In this document: positions 34,982 through 44,206 of the stretch, piece by piece
Position numbering within the stretch: the stretch's first letter is position 1
How the letters are laid out: each line of letters begins with the position of its first letter
Origin: JAGVSV01 sp050952845
Lineage (GTDB): Bacteria; Bacillota; Clostridia; Christensenellales; Aristaeellaceae
Length of the DNA stretch: 64,000 nt
NCBI GenBank assembly: GCA_050952845.1
Contig: JBMNLP010000001.1
Coordinates: 1,426,001 to 1,490,000, forward strand
Direction of reading: 5' to 3'
Notes under the pieces: generated by a model
Database searches by the model: none
What the model was told of the DNA's origin: nothing
What the model saw: the letters and a program-made list of their open reading frames with translations, nothing else
Translations under genes and position numbers: made by a program

Positions 34982-37144
34982 TCAGCGATTGCTCGAGCGC
35001 CCGTCGCGGCGTGGCGGGCGGCTCCGCTCACCCGTGGGGCGGGAAAACTGCCTCCGCTCATACACCATGTCGTTGCGCAGCAGGTTGACCCTGCCCTGGC
35101 TATCAATCTCGGACACCTTTACCTCAATTTCATCGCCGATATTGAGAACGTCCTCCACCTTCTCCACGCGCTCGTTGGCCAACTTGGAGATATGCAGCAA
35201 GCCGTCCTTGCCGGGCAGCAGTTCAATGAAGGCGCCCAGCGTACTCATGATGCGGACAACCTTGCCCTGGTACACCTCGCCGACCTCCACGTCCTTGGCA
35301 ATTCCCTCAATGATGCGTCGTGCCTTGGCAGCCGCTTCCTCATCCGGTGTCGCGATGGAAACGCGTCCGTCATCCTCAATGTCGATCTTGACACCTGTTT
35401 CGGCGATAATCTTATTGATCATCTTGCCGCCCGGGCCGATCACTTCGCGAATCTTGTCCGGGTTGATGTTGAACATGATGATCTTGGGGGCATACTTGCT
35501 GAGCGATTCGCGCGGCATGGCCAGCGCGTCCAGCATGATCTTGAGAATGTGCAGCCTGCCGTCCAGCGCCTGCTGCAGCGCCTGCTCTAAGATGGGTTTG
35601 TCAATGCCCTTAATTTTGATGTCCATCTGGATCGCCGTAATGCCATTCATGGTGCCTGCCACCTTAAAGTCCATATCACCCAGGAAGTCCTCCAGCCCCT
35701 GGATGTCGGATAACACAGCCACCTTGCCTGTGGGAACGTCCTTGATCAACCCCATGGCGATGCCAGCAACCGGCGCCTTGATCTGGACACCGGCGTCCAT
35801 CAGCGACAGCGTGCTGCCGCACACCGACGCCATGGAGGAAGACCCATTGCTGGACAACACCTCGCTGACAAGCCGCAGGGCATAGGGAAACTCCTCCTCT
35901 GTGGGGATCACAGGCTCCAGCGCACGCTCCGCCAGCGCGCCGTGTCCAATTTCGCGGCGCCCGGCTGAACGCATCCTGCCGGCTTCGCCGGTGGCGTACG
36001 GAGGCATGTTGTAATGGTGAATGTAGCGCTTGGAATCTTCATTTGACAGGCCGTCGAGCATCTGCACTTCACGCAGCGAGCCCAGCGTGGTCGCTGTCAG
36101 CACCTGGGTTTGTCCACGGGTAAACACCGCGCTGCCATGCGTACGCGGCAGGATGCCGGTTTCGCACCATATCGGCCGGATCTGCGTGGTGGACCTGCCA
36201 TCAGGCCGTACACCGTCTTGAATGATCTTCGCGCGCATCACTTCTTTGTTCAGCTCGTACAGCGCATCGCTGACTTCGGATTCGCGGCCGGAAAATTCGT
36301 CGGCAAATCGTTCGGCGACTTCTTTCTTGACCTCTTCCTCGCGCTGGTGCCGCACCTCTCGGTCGACTGTATCAAAGGACCATACAACTTTGTCATAGGC
36401 ATAATCCCTGACGGCGCTGGCAACATCATCCCCGGTAACCGCCAGCGGGAAATCACGCTTTGGTTTGCCGATTTCGCGGATGATGGTCTCCTGAAAAGCC
36501 GTCAGCTCCTTGATGGCTTCATGTGCAAACAGGATAGCCTCCAGCATCGCTTCCTCGGACACTTCCTTCGCATCGGCTTCCACCATCATGATGGCGTCCT
36601 TGGTGCCTGACACCACCAGGTGCAAGGTGCTTTCGGCGCGCTCGGCTTCGTTGGGGTTCAGAATCAGCTGTCCGCCCACCTTGCCCACCAGCACCGAGCC
36701 AGTCGGTCCATCCCACGGGATTTCACTGACACAGACCGCTGCGGACGCCCCGATCATCGCGGGGATATCGGGCGGATTGTTGGTATCGACCGACAGAACG
36801 GTGGCGACAATCTGCACGTCATTGCGCATGCCATGCGGAAACAGCGGGCGCATTGGCCGGTCAATCAGCCTGCTGGTTAACACAGCCTTTTCGGTGGGCC
36901 TGCCTTCTCGTTTGATGAACCCGCCGGGAATTTTACCCACTGAATACAGCTTTTCCTCAAAATCAACGCTCAGCGGGAAAAAATCAACGCCTTCGCGCTG
37001 CGTGTCGGATACCGTAGCGCTTACCAGCACCACCGTGTCCCCATAGCGGACCAGCACTGAGCCGGCGGCTTGCTGCGCATATCTGCCAAACTCCAGCGTC
37101 AACGGGCGCCCAGCAAAATCCATTGTATACGTTTTATACTCCAT
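34982..37144 (-). CDS. pnp: Polynucleotide phosphorylase
   Basis: PNPase degrades RNA phosphorolytically. The 720 residues contain two RNase PH domains, with FFPLSVDFEEKLYSVGKIPGGFIKREGRP in the first and RTHGSAVFTRGQTQVL, CGSTLSLMDAG and DIQGLEDFLGDMDFKVAGT in the second. A KH domain (VIGPGGKMINKIIAETG) and an S1 domain (GEVYQGKVVRI) follow. The start is MEYKTYTMDFAGR at 37144, behind AAGGAGAG, and the longer frame is rejected. It follows rpsO as in many bacteria. Confidence 0.97.
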   Translation of the reverse strand: MEYKTYTMDFAGRPLTLEFGRYAQQAAGSVLVRYGDTVVLVSATVSDTQREGVDFFPLSVDFEEKLYSVGKIPGGFIKREGRPTEKAVLTSRLIDRPMRPLFPHGMRNDVQIVATVLSVDTNNPPDIPAMIGASAAVCVSEIPWDGPTGSVLVGKVGGQLILNPNEAERAESTLHLVVSGTKDAIMMVEADAKEVSEEAMLEAILFAHEAIKELTAFQETIIREIGKPKRDFPLAVTGDDVASAVRDYAYDKVVWSFDTVDREVRHQREEEVKKEVAERFADEFSGRESEVSDALYELNKEVMRAKIIQDGVRPDGRSTTQIRPIWCETGILPRTHGSAVFTRGQTQVLTATTLGSLREVQMLDGLSNEDSKRYIHHYNMPPYATGEAGRMRSAGRREIGHGALAERALEPVIPTEEEFPYALRLVSEVLSSNGSSSMASVCGSTLSLMDAGVQIKAPVAGIAMGLIKDVPTGKVAVLSDIQGLEDFLGDMDFKVAGTMNGITAIQMDIKIKGIDKPILEQALQQALDGRLHILKIMLDALAMPRESLSKYAPKIIMFNINPDKIREVIGPGGKMINKIIAETGVKIDIEDDGRVSIATPDEEAAAKARRIIEGIAKDVEVGEVYQGKVVRIMSTLGAFIELLPGKDGLLHISKLANERVEKVEDVLNIGDEIEVKVSEIDSQGRVNLLRNDMVYERRQFSRPTGERSRPPRRDGRSSNR

Positions 37145-37235
37145 CTTCTCTCCTTCATCGGCGTACTTTGATGCGCGCCGCTCCTCATCATAAAAGAGCC
37201 GGAACCGGTATCCACCCATTCCGACCCTCGTTTTG

Positions 37236-37499
37236 CTATCTGCGCAGGTTCAATTCGACAAGTAGGGTCCGGTAGCGCTCGATGTCGGTGCGCCGGAGAT
37301 AGTCCAGCAGACCGCGGCGGCGTCCCACCATCAACAGCAACCCACGGCGTGAATGATGATCCTTCTTGTTCAGCTTGAGGTGCTCGTTGAGGTGGTTGAT
37401 GCGTTCCGTCAGGATGGCGATCTGCACCTCAGGTGAGCCGGTATCGCCCTCATGACGGGCATAGGTTTCGATGATCTGCGCTTTCTGTTCCTTGTTCAT
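37236..37499 (-). CDS. rpsO: Ribosomal protein S15
   Basis: S15 binds 16S rRNA early in small-subunit assembly. The 87 residues show the family core TGSPEVQIAILTERINHLNEHLKLNKKDHHSRRGLL and end RYRTLLVELNLRR. It precedes pnp by about 90 bases. Confidence 0.98.
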   Translation of the reverse strand: MNKEQKAQIIETYARHEGDTGSPEVQIAILTERINHLNEHLKLNKKDHHSRRGLLLMVGRRRGLLDYLRRTDIERYRTLLVELNLRR

Positions 37500-37600
37500 A
37501 CGTCCTCCTTGGGGGTTATCCCCTGTTTAATCGCCGCAAACCCAGTCAGCCGCCGGAGAAGCGAGCCATCCGAGCAAGCGGTTCTTCCGCATACCTATAT

Positions 37601-37629
37601 ATCATATCACGGAAGCAGCGGGGTGTAAA
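37601..37629 (-). promoter_or_regulatory. Putative promoter of rpsO-pnp
   Basis: TTTACA and TATGAT are 17 bases apart on the minus strand. Its -35 box lies five bases from that of the divergent promoter. Confidence 0.65.
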
Positions 37630-37634
37630 CCGCA

Positions 37635-37663
37635 TTTGCAATTAAAAATACGACCTGTATAAT
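37635..37663 (+). promoter_or_regulatory. Putative promoter of the metallophosphoesterase gene
   Basis: TTTGCA is followed after 17 bases by a consensus TATAAT, about 60 bases before the start codon. Confidence 0.7.
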
Positions 37664-37722
37664 GATGGCAGCCCGCATCCCAGGCATTTGCCGGGCCACC
37701 CATTAGAAAGGTTATTGGCTGT

Positions 37723-38601
37723 ATGCTCCGACAAAAAGCTCGTAAATGGTGCATCAATGTGCTGGCAGCCGTGCCAGGCGATATCAAGCTGCTCTACCCT
37801 TTTTACCTGGCCAACCAGCTGACCGCGCTTCAGGAAATCTATGCTTCGCCGCGCCTGCCCCAGGCTTTCGACGGCTTGACCATTGCATACGCATCGGATA
37901 TCCATTACGGGCCCTATCTATCCGAAGATCGGGCGAAAGACCTGGCCAGCCGCATCACCGCTTGGCAGCCTGATCTGGTGATACTGGGTGGCGATTATGG
38001 CATGGTTCCGGAATGGTCGACGGCTTTTTTCCATATTATGCCACGCCTGCATGCGCCCTGCGGCGTTGTTGCCGCCATTGGAAACCATGACCGCACCGGC
38101 TCTTCGGATAACCTATCTCAGTTGACGGAAGCTATGAACAACGTCGGCGTCATGCCGCTGGTAAACGATTGCATGCACCTGACCAGAGAAGGTAAACAAC
38201 TCAGCATATGCAGCACCGATGACATCAAATCAGGCACGCCGGACCTGCGGGCGGTTGCCCGGAAAACCCAGAGCAGCAGCTTTGTCATCTTTGCGCCTCA
38301 TTCGCCGGATATCATCCCGGCGCTCCATGCCATCGGCACCTTTCAGGCAGACCTTGCGCTGTGCGGACACACCCATGGCAGCCAGGTGGTGCTTTTTGGA
38401 CGCAGTCTGCATTCTTCCAGCAAATATCGCGACCGGTACCGAACGGGCTGGATCAGGGAAAACGGACTGGACATCATGGTTTCAAACGGCGTCGGTACCT
38501 CGCTGATGCCGGTGCGCCTGGGCGCACCGGCTCAGGTACACCATATCACGCTGAAATCAGCGCCGGGCGGCAGCCCCTATATCATCCGTAGAGAAGGCTG
38601 A
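37723..38601 (+). CDS. Calcineurin-like metallophosphoesterase
   Basis: The 292 residues carry the metal-binding motifs in order: DIHYG (near 58), GGDYG (near 88), GNHD (near 120), HSPD and CGHTHGSQ (near 213). The pattern fits YkuE/YaeI-type phosphodiesterases of membrane lipids, but the substrate is unknown. No signal peptide is visible. It converges on tsaD with a 25-base overlap. Confidence 0.88.
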   Translation: MLRQKARKWCINVLAAVPGDIKLLYPFYLANQLTALQEIYASPRLPQAFDGLTIAYASDIHYGPYLSEDRAKDLASRITAWQPDLVILGGDYGMVPEWSTAFFHIMPRLHAPCGVVAAIGNHDRTGSSDNLSQLTEAMNNVGVMPLVNDCMHLTREGKQLSICSTDDIKSGTPDLRAVARKTQSSSFVIFAPHSPDIIPALHAIGTFQADLALCGHTHGSQVVLFGRSLHSSSKYRDRYRTGWIRENGLDIMVSNGVGTSLMPVRLGAPAQVHHITLKSAPGGSPYIIRREG

Positions 38602-39641
38602 GCGTTCAGCTGCAAGCCGGCGACTGCGCCGGCCTTAAGAACATGATAGGCAGCCGCGCCGACCATGGCGGCATTGTCCCCGCAGAGCGCAAGTTCCGGC
38701 AGGTACAGCCTGTGCTGCTGCTCCATGCATGCCTGTTGCATCGCATGACGCAACAGCCTGTTAGCTGATACGCCACCAGCTACTGCAACGGCCTTTTCCC
38801 CTATGTCGGCTGCTGCCAGCATGGTTTTTTCCAGCAACTGATCCACCACTGCCCTACGAAAGGACGCAGCTAAATCGGCCTTGTTTATGGATTGTCCCTT
38901 CTGTTCCGCGGCATGCACCAGGTTGATGAAAGCGGTTTTGATCCCTGAGAAGCTGAAATCATACTTTCCTTCCACCCTGGCGCGCGGCAGCGGGTATGCG
39001 GCATCGCTGCCGGTTTCTGCCAAGACATCCAAGTTGGGGCCGCCGGGATAAGGCAAGCCCAGCACGCGCGCAGATTTGTCGAAGGCTTCTCCTGCGGCGT
39101 CATCCTGCGTACACCCCAGCAACCGGTACTGATCATAATCCTGCACATGGTACAGGTGGCTGTGCCCGCCGCTGGCTACCAGGCAAATAAACGGAGGCTC
39201 AAGGTCCGCATGCGTCAGGTAGTTGGCGCATATATGCGCTTCGATGTGATTGACGGCAACCAGCGGTTTGTCCAGCGCAAATGCCAGGCCTTTTGCGTAC
39301 GACACGCCAGCCAGCAATGCGCCGACCAAACCGGGCCCCGCTGTTACGGCGACAGCATCCATGTCATCAAATGACTTTATGCCGGCCTCCAACAGGGTTT
39401 TTTCGATCACCTGGTCCAGCACCTCAACGTGCGCGCGGCTGGCGATTTCCGGCACCACGCCACCATACACCCTGTGTGCTTCTACCTGCGAATGGATGAC
39501 GTTGGACAAGATGCTTCTGCCGTTTTGCACCACTGCGCCGGCTGTTTCGTCGCAGGACGTCTCAATCGCCAGGATACGAACATCCTTCTTTTCTGCCACG
39601 TCCGCAGCTTGGCGCCGCATCCGGTTTATATAGTCATGCAT
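38577..39641 (-). CDS. tsaD: tRNA N6-adenosine threonylcarbamoyltransferase TsaD
   Basis: TsaD transfers threonylcarbamoyl to A37 of ANN-decoding tRNAs. The 354 residues include the ASKHA-fold start ILAIETSCDETAGAVV, the metal motif VNHIEAHICANYL, and AVAGGVSANRLLR. It follows prfB by seven bases. A GC-rich hairpin (38616-38633) in its last codons also lies just beyond the stop of the facing gene but has no T-run. Confidence 0.97.
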   Translation of the reverse strand: MHDYINRMRRQAADVAEKKDVRILAIETSCDETAGAVVQNGRSILSNVIHSQVEAHRVYGGVVPEIASRAHVEVLDQVIEKTLLEAGIKSFDDMDAVAVTAGPGLVGALLAGVSYAKGLAFALDKPLVAVNHIEAHICANYLTHADLEPPFICLVASGGHSHLYHVQDYDQYRLLGCTQDDAAGEAFDKSARVLGLPYPGGPNLDVLAETGSDAAYPLPRARVEGKYDFSFSGIKTAFINLVHAAEQKGQSINKADLAASFRRAVVDQLLEKTMLAAADIGEKAVAVAGGVSANRLLRHAMQQACMEQQHRLYLPELALCGDNAAMVGAAAYHVLKAGAVAGLQLNAQPSLRMI

Positions 39642-39648
39642 CGTATGG

Positions 39649-40749
39649 TTACAGCATTTTCAGGTAGGCAGTGGTGAAACCGTCTAAGTTGCCGTCCATG
39701 ACATCGCCTATGTTGCCGGTTTCATATCCCGTGCGGTGATCCTTCACCATGGTATAGGGCTGAAACACGTAGGACCTGATCTGGCTGCCCCATTCGATCT
39801 TCTTCATCTCGCCCTTGATTTCAGCCATTTTCTCTTCTTTTTCGCGCTCCTGAAGCTCCAGCAGCTTGGCGCGCAGCATTTTCATACATGTCTCTCTGTT
39901 TTGAATCTGGCTGCGTTCGTTCTGACAGGACACGACGATACCGGTGGGTATATGCGTCATCCGGACAGCGGAGTCCGTTCTGTTGACGTGCTGGCCACCA
40001 GCGCCTGTGGACCGGAAGGTGTCCACCCGGACATCCTCCATGTTGATCTCAAGGTCACCCTCATCCTCCAACAAGGGCGCCACGTCCAGCGACACAAAGG
40101 AAGTATGTCGTCTGGCGTTGGAATCAAAAGGGCTGATCCGAACCAGCCGGTGAACGCCTTTTTCCCCGCGCAGGTAACCGTAGGCATTGTCGCCGTCTAC
40201 CTCAAACGATACCGATTTGATGCCGGCTTCATCACCGGGCAGCAGGTCCAGCAAAGTCACCTTAAAACCCAGCCGCTCGCAGTACCTGGTGTACATGCGG
40301 TAGAGCATCTGCGTCCAGTCCTGCGCCTCAGTTCCCCCTGCCCCGGCATGCAGCGACAAAACGGTATTGCAGCCATCGTAATCGCCGCGCATCAACGTTT
40401 CCAGCGCAAGCGCGTCTACTTTGTCCTTCAACGCTTCCAGCGCTGCCGTTGTTTCCTGCGCCAGCGCTTCATCGACTTCCTCATCGGCAAGCAGGATCAT
40501 CACTTCAACATCATCACAGGCCGCCAGCAGCTCTCGATAATGGTTGAGTTTTTTTTCAATGGCTGCAATCCGGCGGTTCACAACTGTGGACCGCTCCAGG
40601 TCATCCCAGAACCCCGGGGCGCTCATCTCCTCGTGCAGCTCAGCCAATTCCTGCTCAAGCATGCCGATGCGAAGGCCTTCGCCAATTTCAACCATGTCCG
40701 CTTGCAGGGCACTCAGTGTCGATCTTTGTTGTTCAAGGTCTACGAACAT
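39649..40749 (-). CDS. prfB: Peptide chain release factor 2
   Basis: RF2 releases peptides at UGA and UAA. The 366 residues carry the SPF recognition motif (VRISPFDSNARR) and the catalytic GGQ (GAGGQHVNRTDSAVR). The N-terminal region is read in a single frame from MFVDLEQQ, so the programmed +1 frameshift used in many bacteria is absent. It lies between secA and tsaD. Confidence 0.97.
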   Translation of the reverse strand: MFVDLEQQRSTLSALQADMVEIGEGLRIGMLEQELAELHEEMSAPGFWDDLERSTVVNRRIAAIEKKLNHYRELLAACDDVEVMILLADEEVDEALAQETTAALEALKDKVDALALETLMRGDYDGCNTVLSLHAGAGGTEAQDWTQMLYRMYTRYCERLGFKVTLLDLLPGDEAGIKSVSFEVDGDNAYGYLRGEKGVHRLVRISPFDSNARRHTSFVSLDVAPLLEDEGDLEINMEDVRVDTFRSTGAGGQHVNRTDSAVRMTHIPTGIVVSCQNERSQIQNRETCMKMLRAKLLELQEREKEEKMAEIKGEMKKIEWGSQIRSYVFQPYTMVKDHRTGYETGNIGDVMDGNLDGFTTAYLKML

Positions 40750-40776
40750 GTCATTCCCCTTTCAGGATGGTGCTGC

Positions 40777-43491
40777 TCAGGAAGCGCTGGCGCTTCTGCC
40801 GCAGCAGTGCTTGTACTTCTTACCGCTGCCGCAGGGGCAGGGCGCGTTTCGGCCCACCTTCTCGCCTGCCTTGAGCACCCTGGGGGTGGTCCGCCTGTTC
40901 TGCCCGGCATCGTCTCCCGCGCCCCGCATCTGCGTAGGTTGCGCAACCGGCCTTCTGTCGGGCGCTTTTTCAAACCGCAGCTGGTACAGTGCCCGCAGCG
41001 TGTCCTCCTGGATCAGGCGGGTCATCTCATCGAACATGTCGTAGCTTTCCAGCTTGTACTCGTTGACAGGATCGCGCTGGGCGTAAGCGCGAAGCCCGAT
41101 GCCGTCACGGAGCTGGTCCATGGCGTCGATATGATCCATCCAGCGGGTATCCACAGCCCTTAGCAGCAGCGACCGCTCCAGTTCGCGCATGTCGATGCCG
41201 ATCTGCGTGATCTGCTCTTCCCTGGCGGCATAAAAATCCTTCGCTGTTTTGCTCAGATAAGCCAGCAGCCCGGCCTTGTCAAAGCCCTGCATCGCGTCGG
41301 CATTGGCCTTGAAGGAACCCGGCGGAATGCAGATGCGCTCTAAGTAGTCGCCTAAGCCCTTGATGTCCCAATCAGGGTTTTCGCCGGCGCAAAACCTATC
41401 GACGGATTCTGCTAACAGCTTATCCAGCATGCCCATGATGGCAGCGTGCATATTCTCACCTTCCAGCACTTCCCGACGCTGGCTATAGATCAGCTCACGC
41501 TGCTGGTTCATGACATCGTCATAGCGGAGCACGTTTTTTCGGATTTCATAGTTGCGGCTTTCAATGCGCTTCTGTGCGTTTTCGATCTGCCTGGTCAACA
41601 AGCCTGCCTCCAGGGGTTCGCTGTCATCCATGCCCAGCTTCGCGATCAGCGGCTCAATGCGCTCACCGCCGAATAAACGCATCAGGTCATCCTCCAGCGA
41701 AATGAAAAACTGGGAGGAGCCAGGGTCTCCCTGCCGGCCGGACCGGCCGCGCAGCTGATTGTCAATGCGCCTGCTCTCATGCCGCTCGGTACCCAGAATG
41801 TGCAGCCCACCCAGCGCCACGACCTTGTCATGCTCGGCATCGGTGGTCATCTTATATTGCTCCTTGAGGGCTGTGTATTTCTCCCGGACTGCCCTGACCT
41901 CGTCGGATATGTCTTCGCTTTTCCCCGTGGCTTCCTCAATGAGCTCGTCAGGAATTTCTTCCTGCCGCAGCGCGCGGCGGGCCAAATAGTCCGGGTTGCC
42001 GCCCAGCAGGATGTCCGTGCCGCGGCCCGCCATGTTGGTCGCAATGGTCACCGCGCCGTAATGGCCCGCCTGGGCGACGATGGTGGCTTCCCGCGCGTGG
42101 TGCTTGGCGTTGAGCACCTCGTGTTCGATGCCCCGCATCTTCAGCATGCGGCTGAGCATCTCGCTGACCTCCACCGATATCGTACCAACCAGGATGGGCT
42201 GGCCGGTTTTATGACGGGCAGCGATTTCCTCAACAACGGCATCGAACTTACCCTTCTTGCTCCGGTAGACAACATCGTTGAGTTCCTTCCTGATCATGGG
42301 CTTGTTGGTGGGAATCTGGATGACATCCAGGTTGTATATGCCCTGAAACTCTGTTTCTTCGGTTTTGGCGGTGCCTGTCATGCCGGACAGCTTGCTGTAC
42401 ATCCGGAAGTAGTTCTGGAACGTAATGGTAGCCAGCGTCTTGCTCTCTCGCTCCACCTTGACACGTTCCTTGGCCTCGATTGCCTGGTGCAAACCATCGG
42501 AATAGCGGCGGCCGATCATCAGCCTGCCGGTAAACTCGTCGACGATGACCACCTCGCCGTTTTGCACAACGTAGTCGGTGTCCCGCTTCATGATAGCATT
42601 TGCTTTAAGCGCCTGGATCAAGTAGTGGTTGAGCTCGTTGTTTTCCACATCGGACAGGTTTTCGATGCCGAATGCCGCCTCGGCTTTCCGGGTCCCCTCC
42701 TCAGTAAATACAACGGCTTTATCCTTCTCCTCCACGGTATAGTCAACTTCGTTGCGCAGCCTGGCAACAAAGCGGTCAGCCTTTTCGTACATGTCGGTCG
42801 GCTTATCGCCCTGGCCCGATATAATGAGCGGCGTCCTGGCTTCATCAATTAAAATAGAGTCAACCTCGTCGACGATGGCATAGTGGTGCCCGCGCTGCAC
42901 CATGTCCTTTCGGTAGATAACCATGTTGTCGCGCAGGTAGTCAAACCCCATTTCGTTGTTGGTGCCGTAGGTGATGTCGCTCGCGTATGCCTTTCTGCGC
43001 TGCTCGTTATCCAGGCCATGGGTGATGACCCCCACCGACATGCCTAAAAAACGGTACAGCTTGCCCATGTCCTCGCCCTGGAATTGCGCCAGATAGTCGT
43101 TGACCGTGACAATGTGTACGCCCTTGCCCTCCAGCGCATTGAGGTATGCGGGCAGGCAGGCGGTAAGCGTTTTGCCTTCACCTGTTTTCATCTCAGCGAT
43201 GCGCCCCTGATGCAGCACGATACCGCCGATCAGCTGCACATAAAACGGCCTGAGCCCCAGCGTGCGCTTGGCCGCTTCCCGCACCGTGGCAAACGCCTCG
43301 GGCAGCAGGTCGTTGAGCGTTTCCCCTTTGGCCAATCGGCCTTTAAATTCATCTGTTTTACCGCGCAGCGCCTCATCCGACATGCTGACATACGCAGGCT
43401 CCAGCGCTTCGATGGCGTCGGCTGTCTTTTTAAGCGGCTTCAGCTTTGCTTCCTCGCCAAGGCCTAAAAGGTTCTTTATTTTCTCCAACAT
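40777..43491 (-). CDS. secA: Preprotein translocase ATPase SecA
   Basis: SecA drives export through SecYEG. The roughly 904 residues contain Walker A MKTGEGKTLTACL, Walker B VDEVDSILIDEARTPLI, NMAGRGTDILLGG, and a C-terminal zinc motif CPCGSGKKYKHCC. The ATG at 43491 is used here. A GTG three bases upstream is also possible, and AAGGAG precedes both. Confidence 0.98.
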   Translation of the reverse strand: MLEKIKNLLGLGEEAKLKPLKKTADAIEALEPAYVSMSDEALRGKTDEFKGRLAKGETLNDLLPEAFATVREAAKRTLGLRPFYVQLIGGIVLHQGRIAEMKTGEGKTLTACLPAYLNALEGKGVHIVTVNDYLAQFQGEDMGKLYRFLGMSVGVITHGLDNEQRRKAYASDITYGTNNEMGFDYLRDNMVIYRKDMVQRGHHYAIVDEVDSILIDEARTPLIISGQGDKPTDMYEKADRFVARLRNEVDYTVEEKDKAVVFTEEGTRKAEAAFGIENLSDVENNELNHYLIQALKANAIMKRDTDYVVQNGEVVIVDEFTGRLMIGRRYSDGLHQAIEAKERVKVERESKTLATITFQNYFRMYSKLSGMTGTAKTEETEFQGIYNLDVIQIPTNKPMIRKELNDVVYRSKKGKFDAVVEEIAARHKTGQPILVGTISVEVSEMLSRMLKMRGIEHEVLNAKHHAREATIVAQAGHYGAVTIATNMAGRGTDILLGGNPDYLARRALRQEEIPDELIEEATGKSEDISDEVRAVREKYTALKEQYKMTTDAEHDKVVALGGLHILGTERHESRRIDNQLRGRSGRQGDPGSSQFFISLEDDLMRLFGGERIEPLIAKLGMDDSEPLEAGLLTRQIENAQKRIESRNYEIRKNVLRYDDVMNQQRELIYSQRREVLEGENMHAAIMGMLDKLLAESVDRFCAGENPDWDIKGLGDYLERICIPPGSFKANADAMQGFDKAGLLAYLSKTAKDFYAAREEQITQIGIDMRELERSLLLRAVDTRWMDHIDAMDQLRDGIGLRAYAQRDPVNEYKLESYDMFDEMTRLIQEDTLRALYQLRFEKAPDRRPVAQPTQMRGAGDDAGQNRRTTPRVLKAGEKVGRNAPCPCGSGKKYKHCCGRSASAS

Positions 43492-43525
43492 CACGCGTTT
43501 CTCCTTTGGCTATGCGCCATCAAAT

Positions 43526-43554
43526 ATTATACATGCACTTGTATGCAGCCGCAA
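43526..43554 (-). promoter_or_regulatory. Putative promoter of secA-prfB-tsaD
   Basis: TTGCGG and a consensus TATAAT are 17 bases apart on the minus strand, about 35 bases before secA. Confidence 0.65.
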
Positions 43555-43584
43555 CCACGCAACGCGCAAATGCGCCGGGAGATG

Positions 43585-43613
43585 TTGCAGCGAATTGCCG
43601 GGTATGCTATACT
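43585..43613 (+). promoter_or_regulatory. Putative promoter of the aroK-to-hslU run
   Basis: TTGCAG and TATACT are 17 bases apart, about 57 bases before the aroK start. It is the only clear promoter seen ahead of the long plus-strand gene series. Confidence 0.6.
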
Positions 43614-43669
43614 GATCCTGCTTTTTTGATAGGCGAGCTTTCACAGTACGGGTCGGAGGTGGAAGGTTG

Positions 43670-44179
43670 ATGTTGCCAACGCATCTGTTTCTGATTGGCA
43701 TGACGGGGGGAGGAAAGTCGACGTTAGGCAAACGGCTGGCGTCTAACCTGAACCTTCGTTTTGTGGACACAGATCAGCGTGTCAGTGAAATGATGGGGTT
43801 GCCAGAATACGATATCATCAAACAGTTTGGCGAGGCTTTCTATCGCAATGCCGAATCGGGCGTCTTGATGGAGCTGATCGGCGAACCCCCCTGCATCGTC
43901 TCTACCGGCGGCGGGCTGCCGACCGCCAAGGAAAACGTACAATTAATGCAAAACCATGGTATCATCATATACATCGACCGGCCGCTGGATCAGCTGCTGG
44001 CTGATGCCCGCATGGATCAGCGAAGTGGCCCGGACGCGCTGTCGCATGATGAGATCGTCGCGCAGTATAATCAACGGGTCGGATACTACCGTGCCTGTGC
44101 GGACTATACGCTGGAAAATGCGCACGGGCTTGTCGTGGGCCTGGCCAATCTGACAGCGCTGGTGGAGAACATCCGCTGA
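43670..44179 (+). CDS. aroK: Shikimate kinase
   Basis: The 169-residue kinase phosphorylates shikimate in aromatic amino acid synthesis. The P-loop is GMTGGGKSTLGKRLA. The shikimate-binding aspartate and arginine are in RFVDTDQRV and FGEAFYRNAE, and the STGGGLPT motif follows. The ATG at 43670 has GGAGGT ten bases upstream. No other aro genes lie nearby, so it is separated from its pathway. Confidence 0.9.
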   Translation: MLPTHLFLIGMTGGGKSTLGKRLASNLNLRFVDTDQRVSEMMGLPEYDIIKQFGEAFYRNAESGVLMELIGEPPCIVSTGGGLPTAKENVQLMQNHGIIIYIDRPLDQLLADARMDQRSGPDALSHDEIVAQYNQRVGYYRACADYTLENAHGLVVGLANLTALVENIR

Positions 44180-44206
44180 CAGAGGCTATCTGAAGGAGAA
44201 CCTGAC

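Noticed and set aside
38616..38633. GC-rich seven-base-pair hairpin as a terminator between the metallophosphoesterase and tsaD
   Set aside because: There is no T-run on either strand and it lies within tsaD coding sequence, so a terminator call is not supported.
39736..41163. A 475-codon open frame on the plus strand
   Set aside because: It lies wholly antisense to prfB and secA, both certain genes, has no recognisable motif, and reflects the codon bias of the opposite strand.
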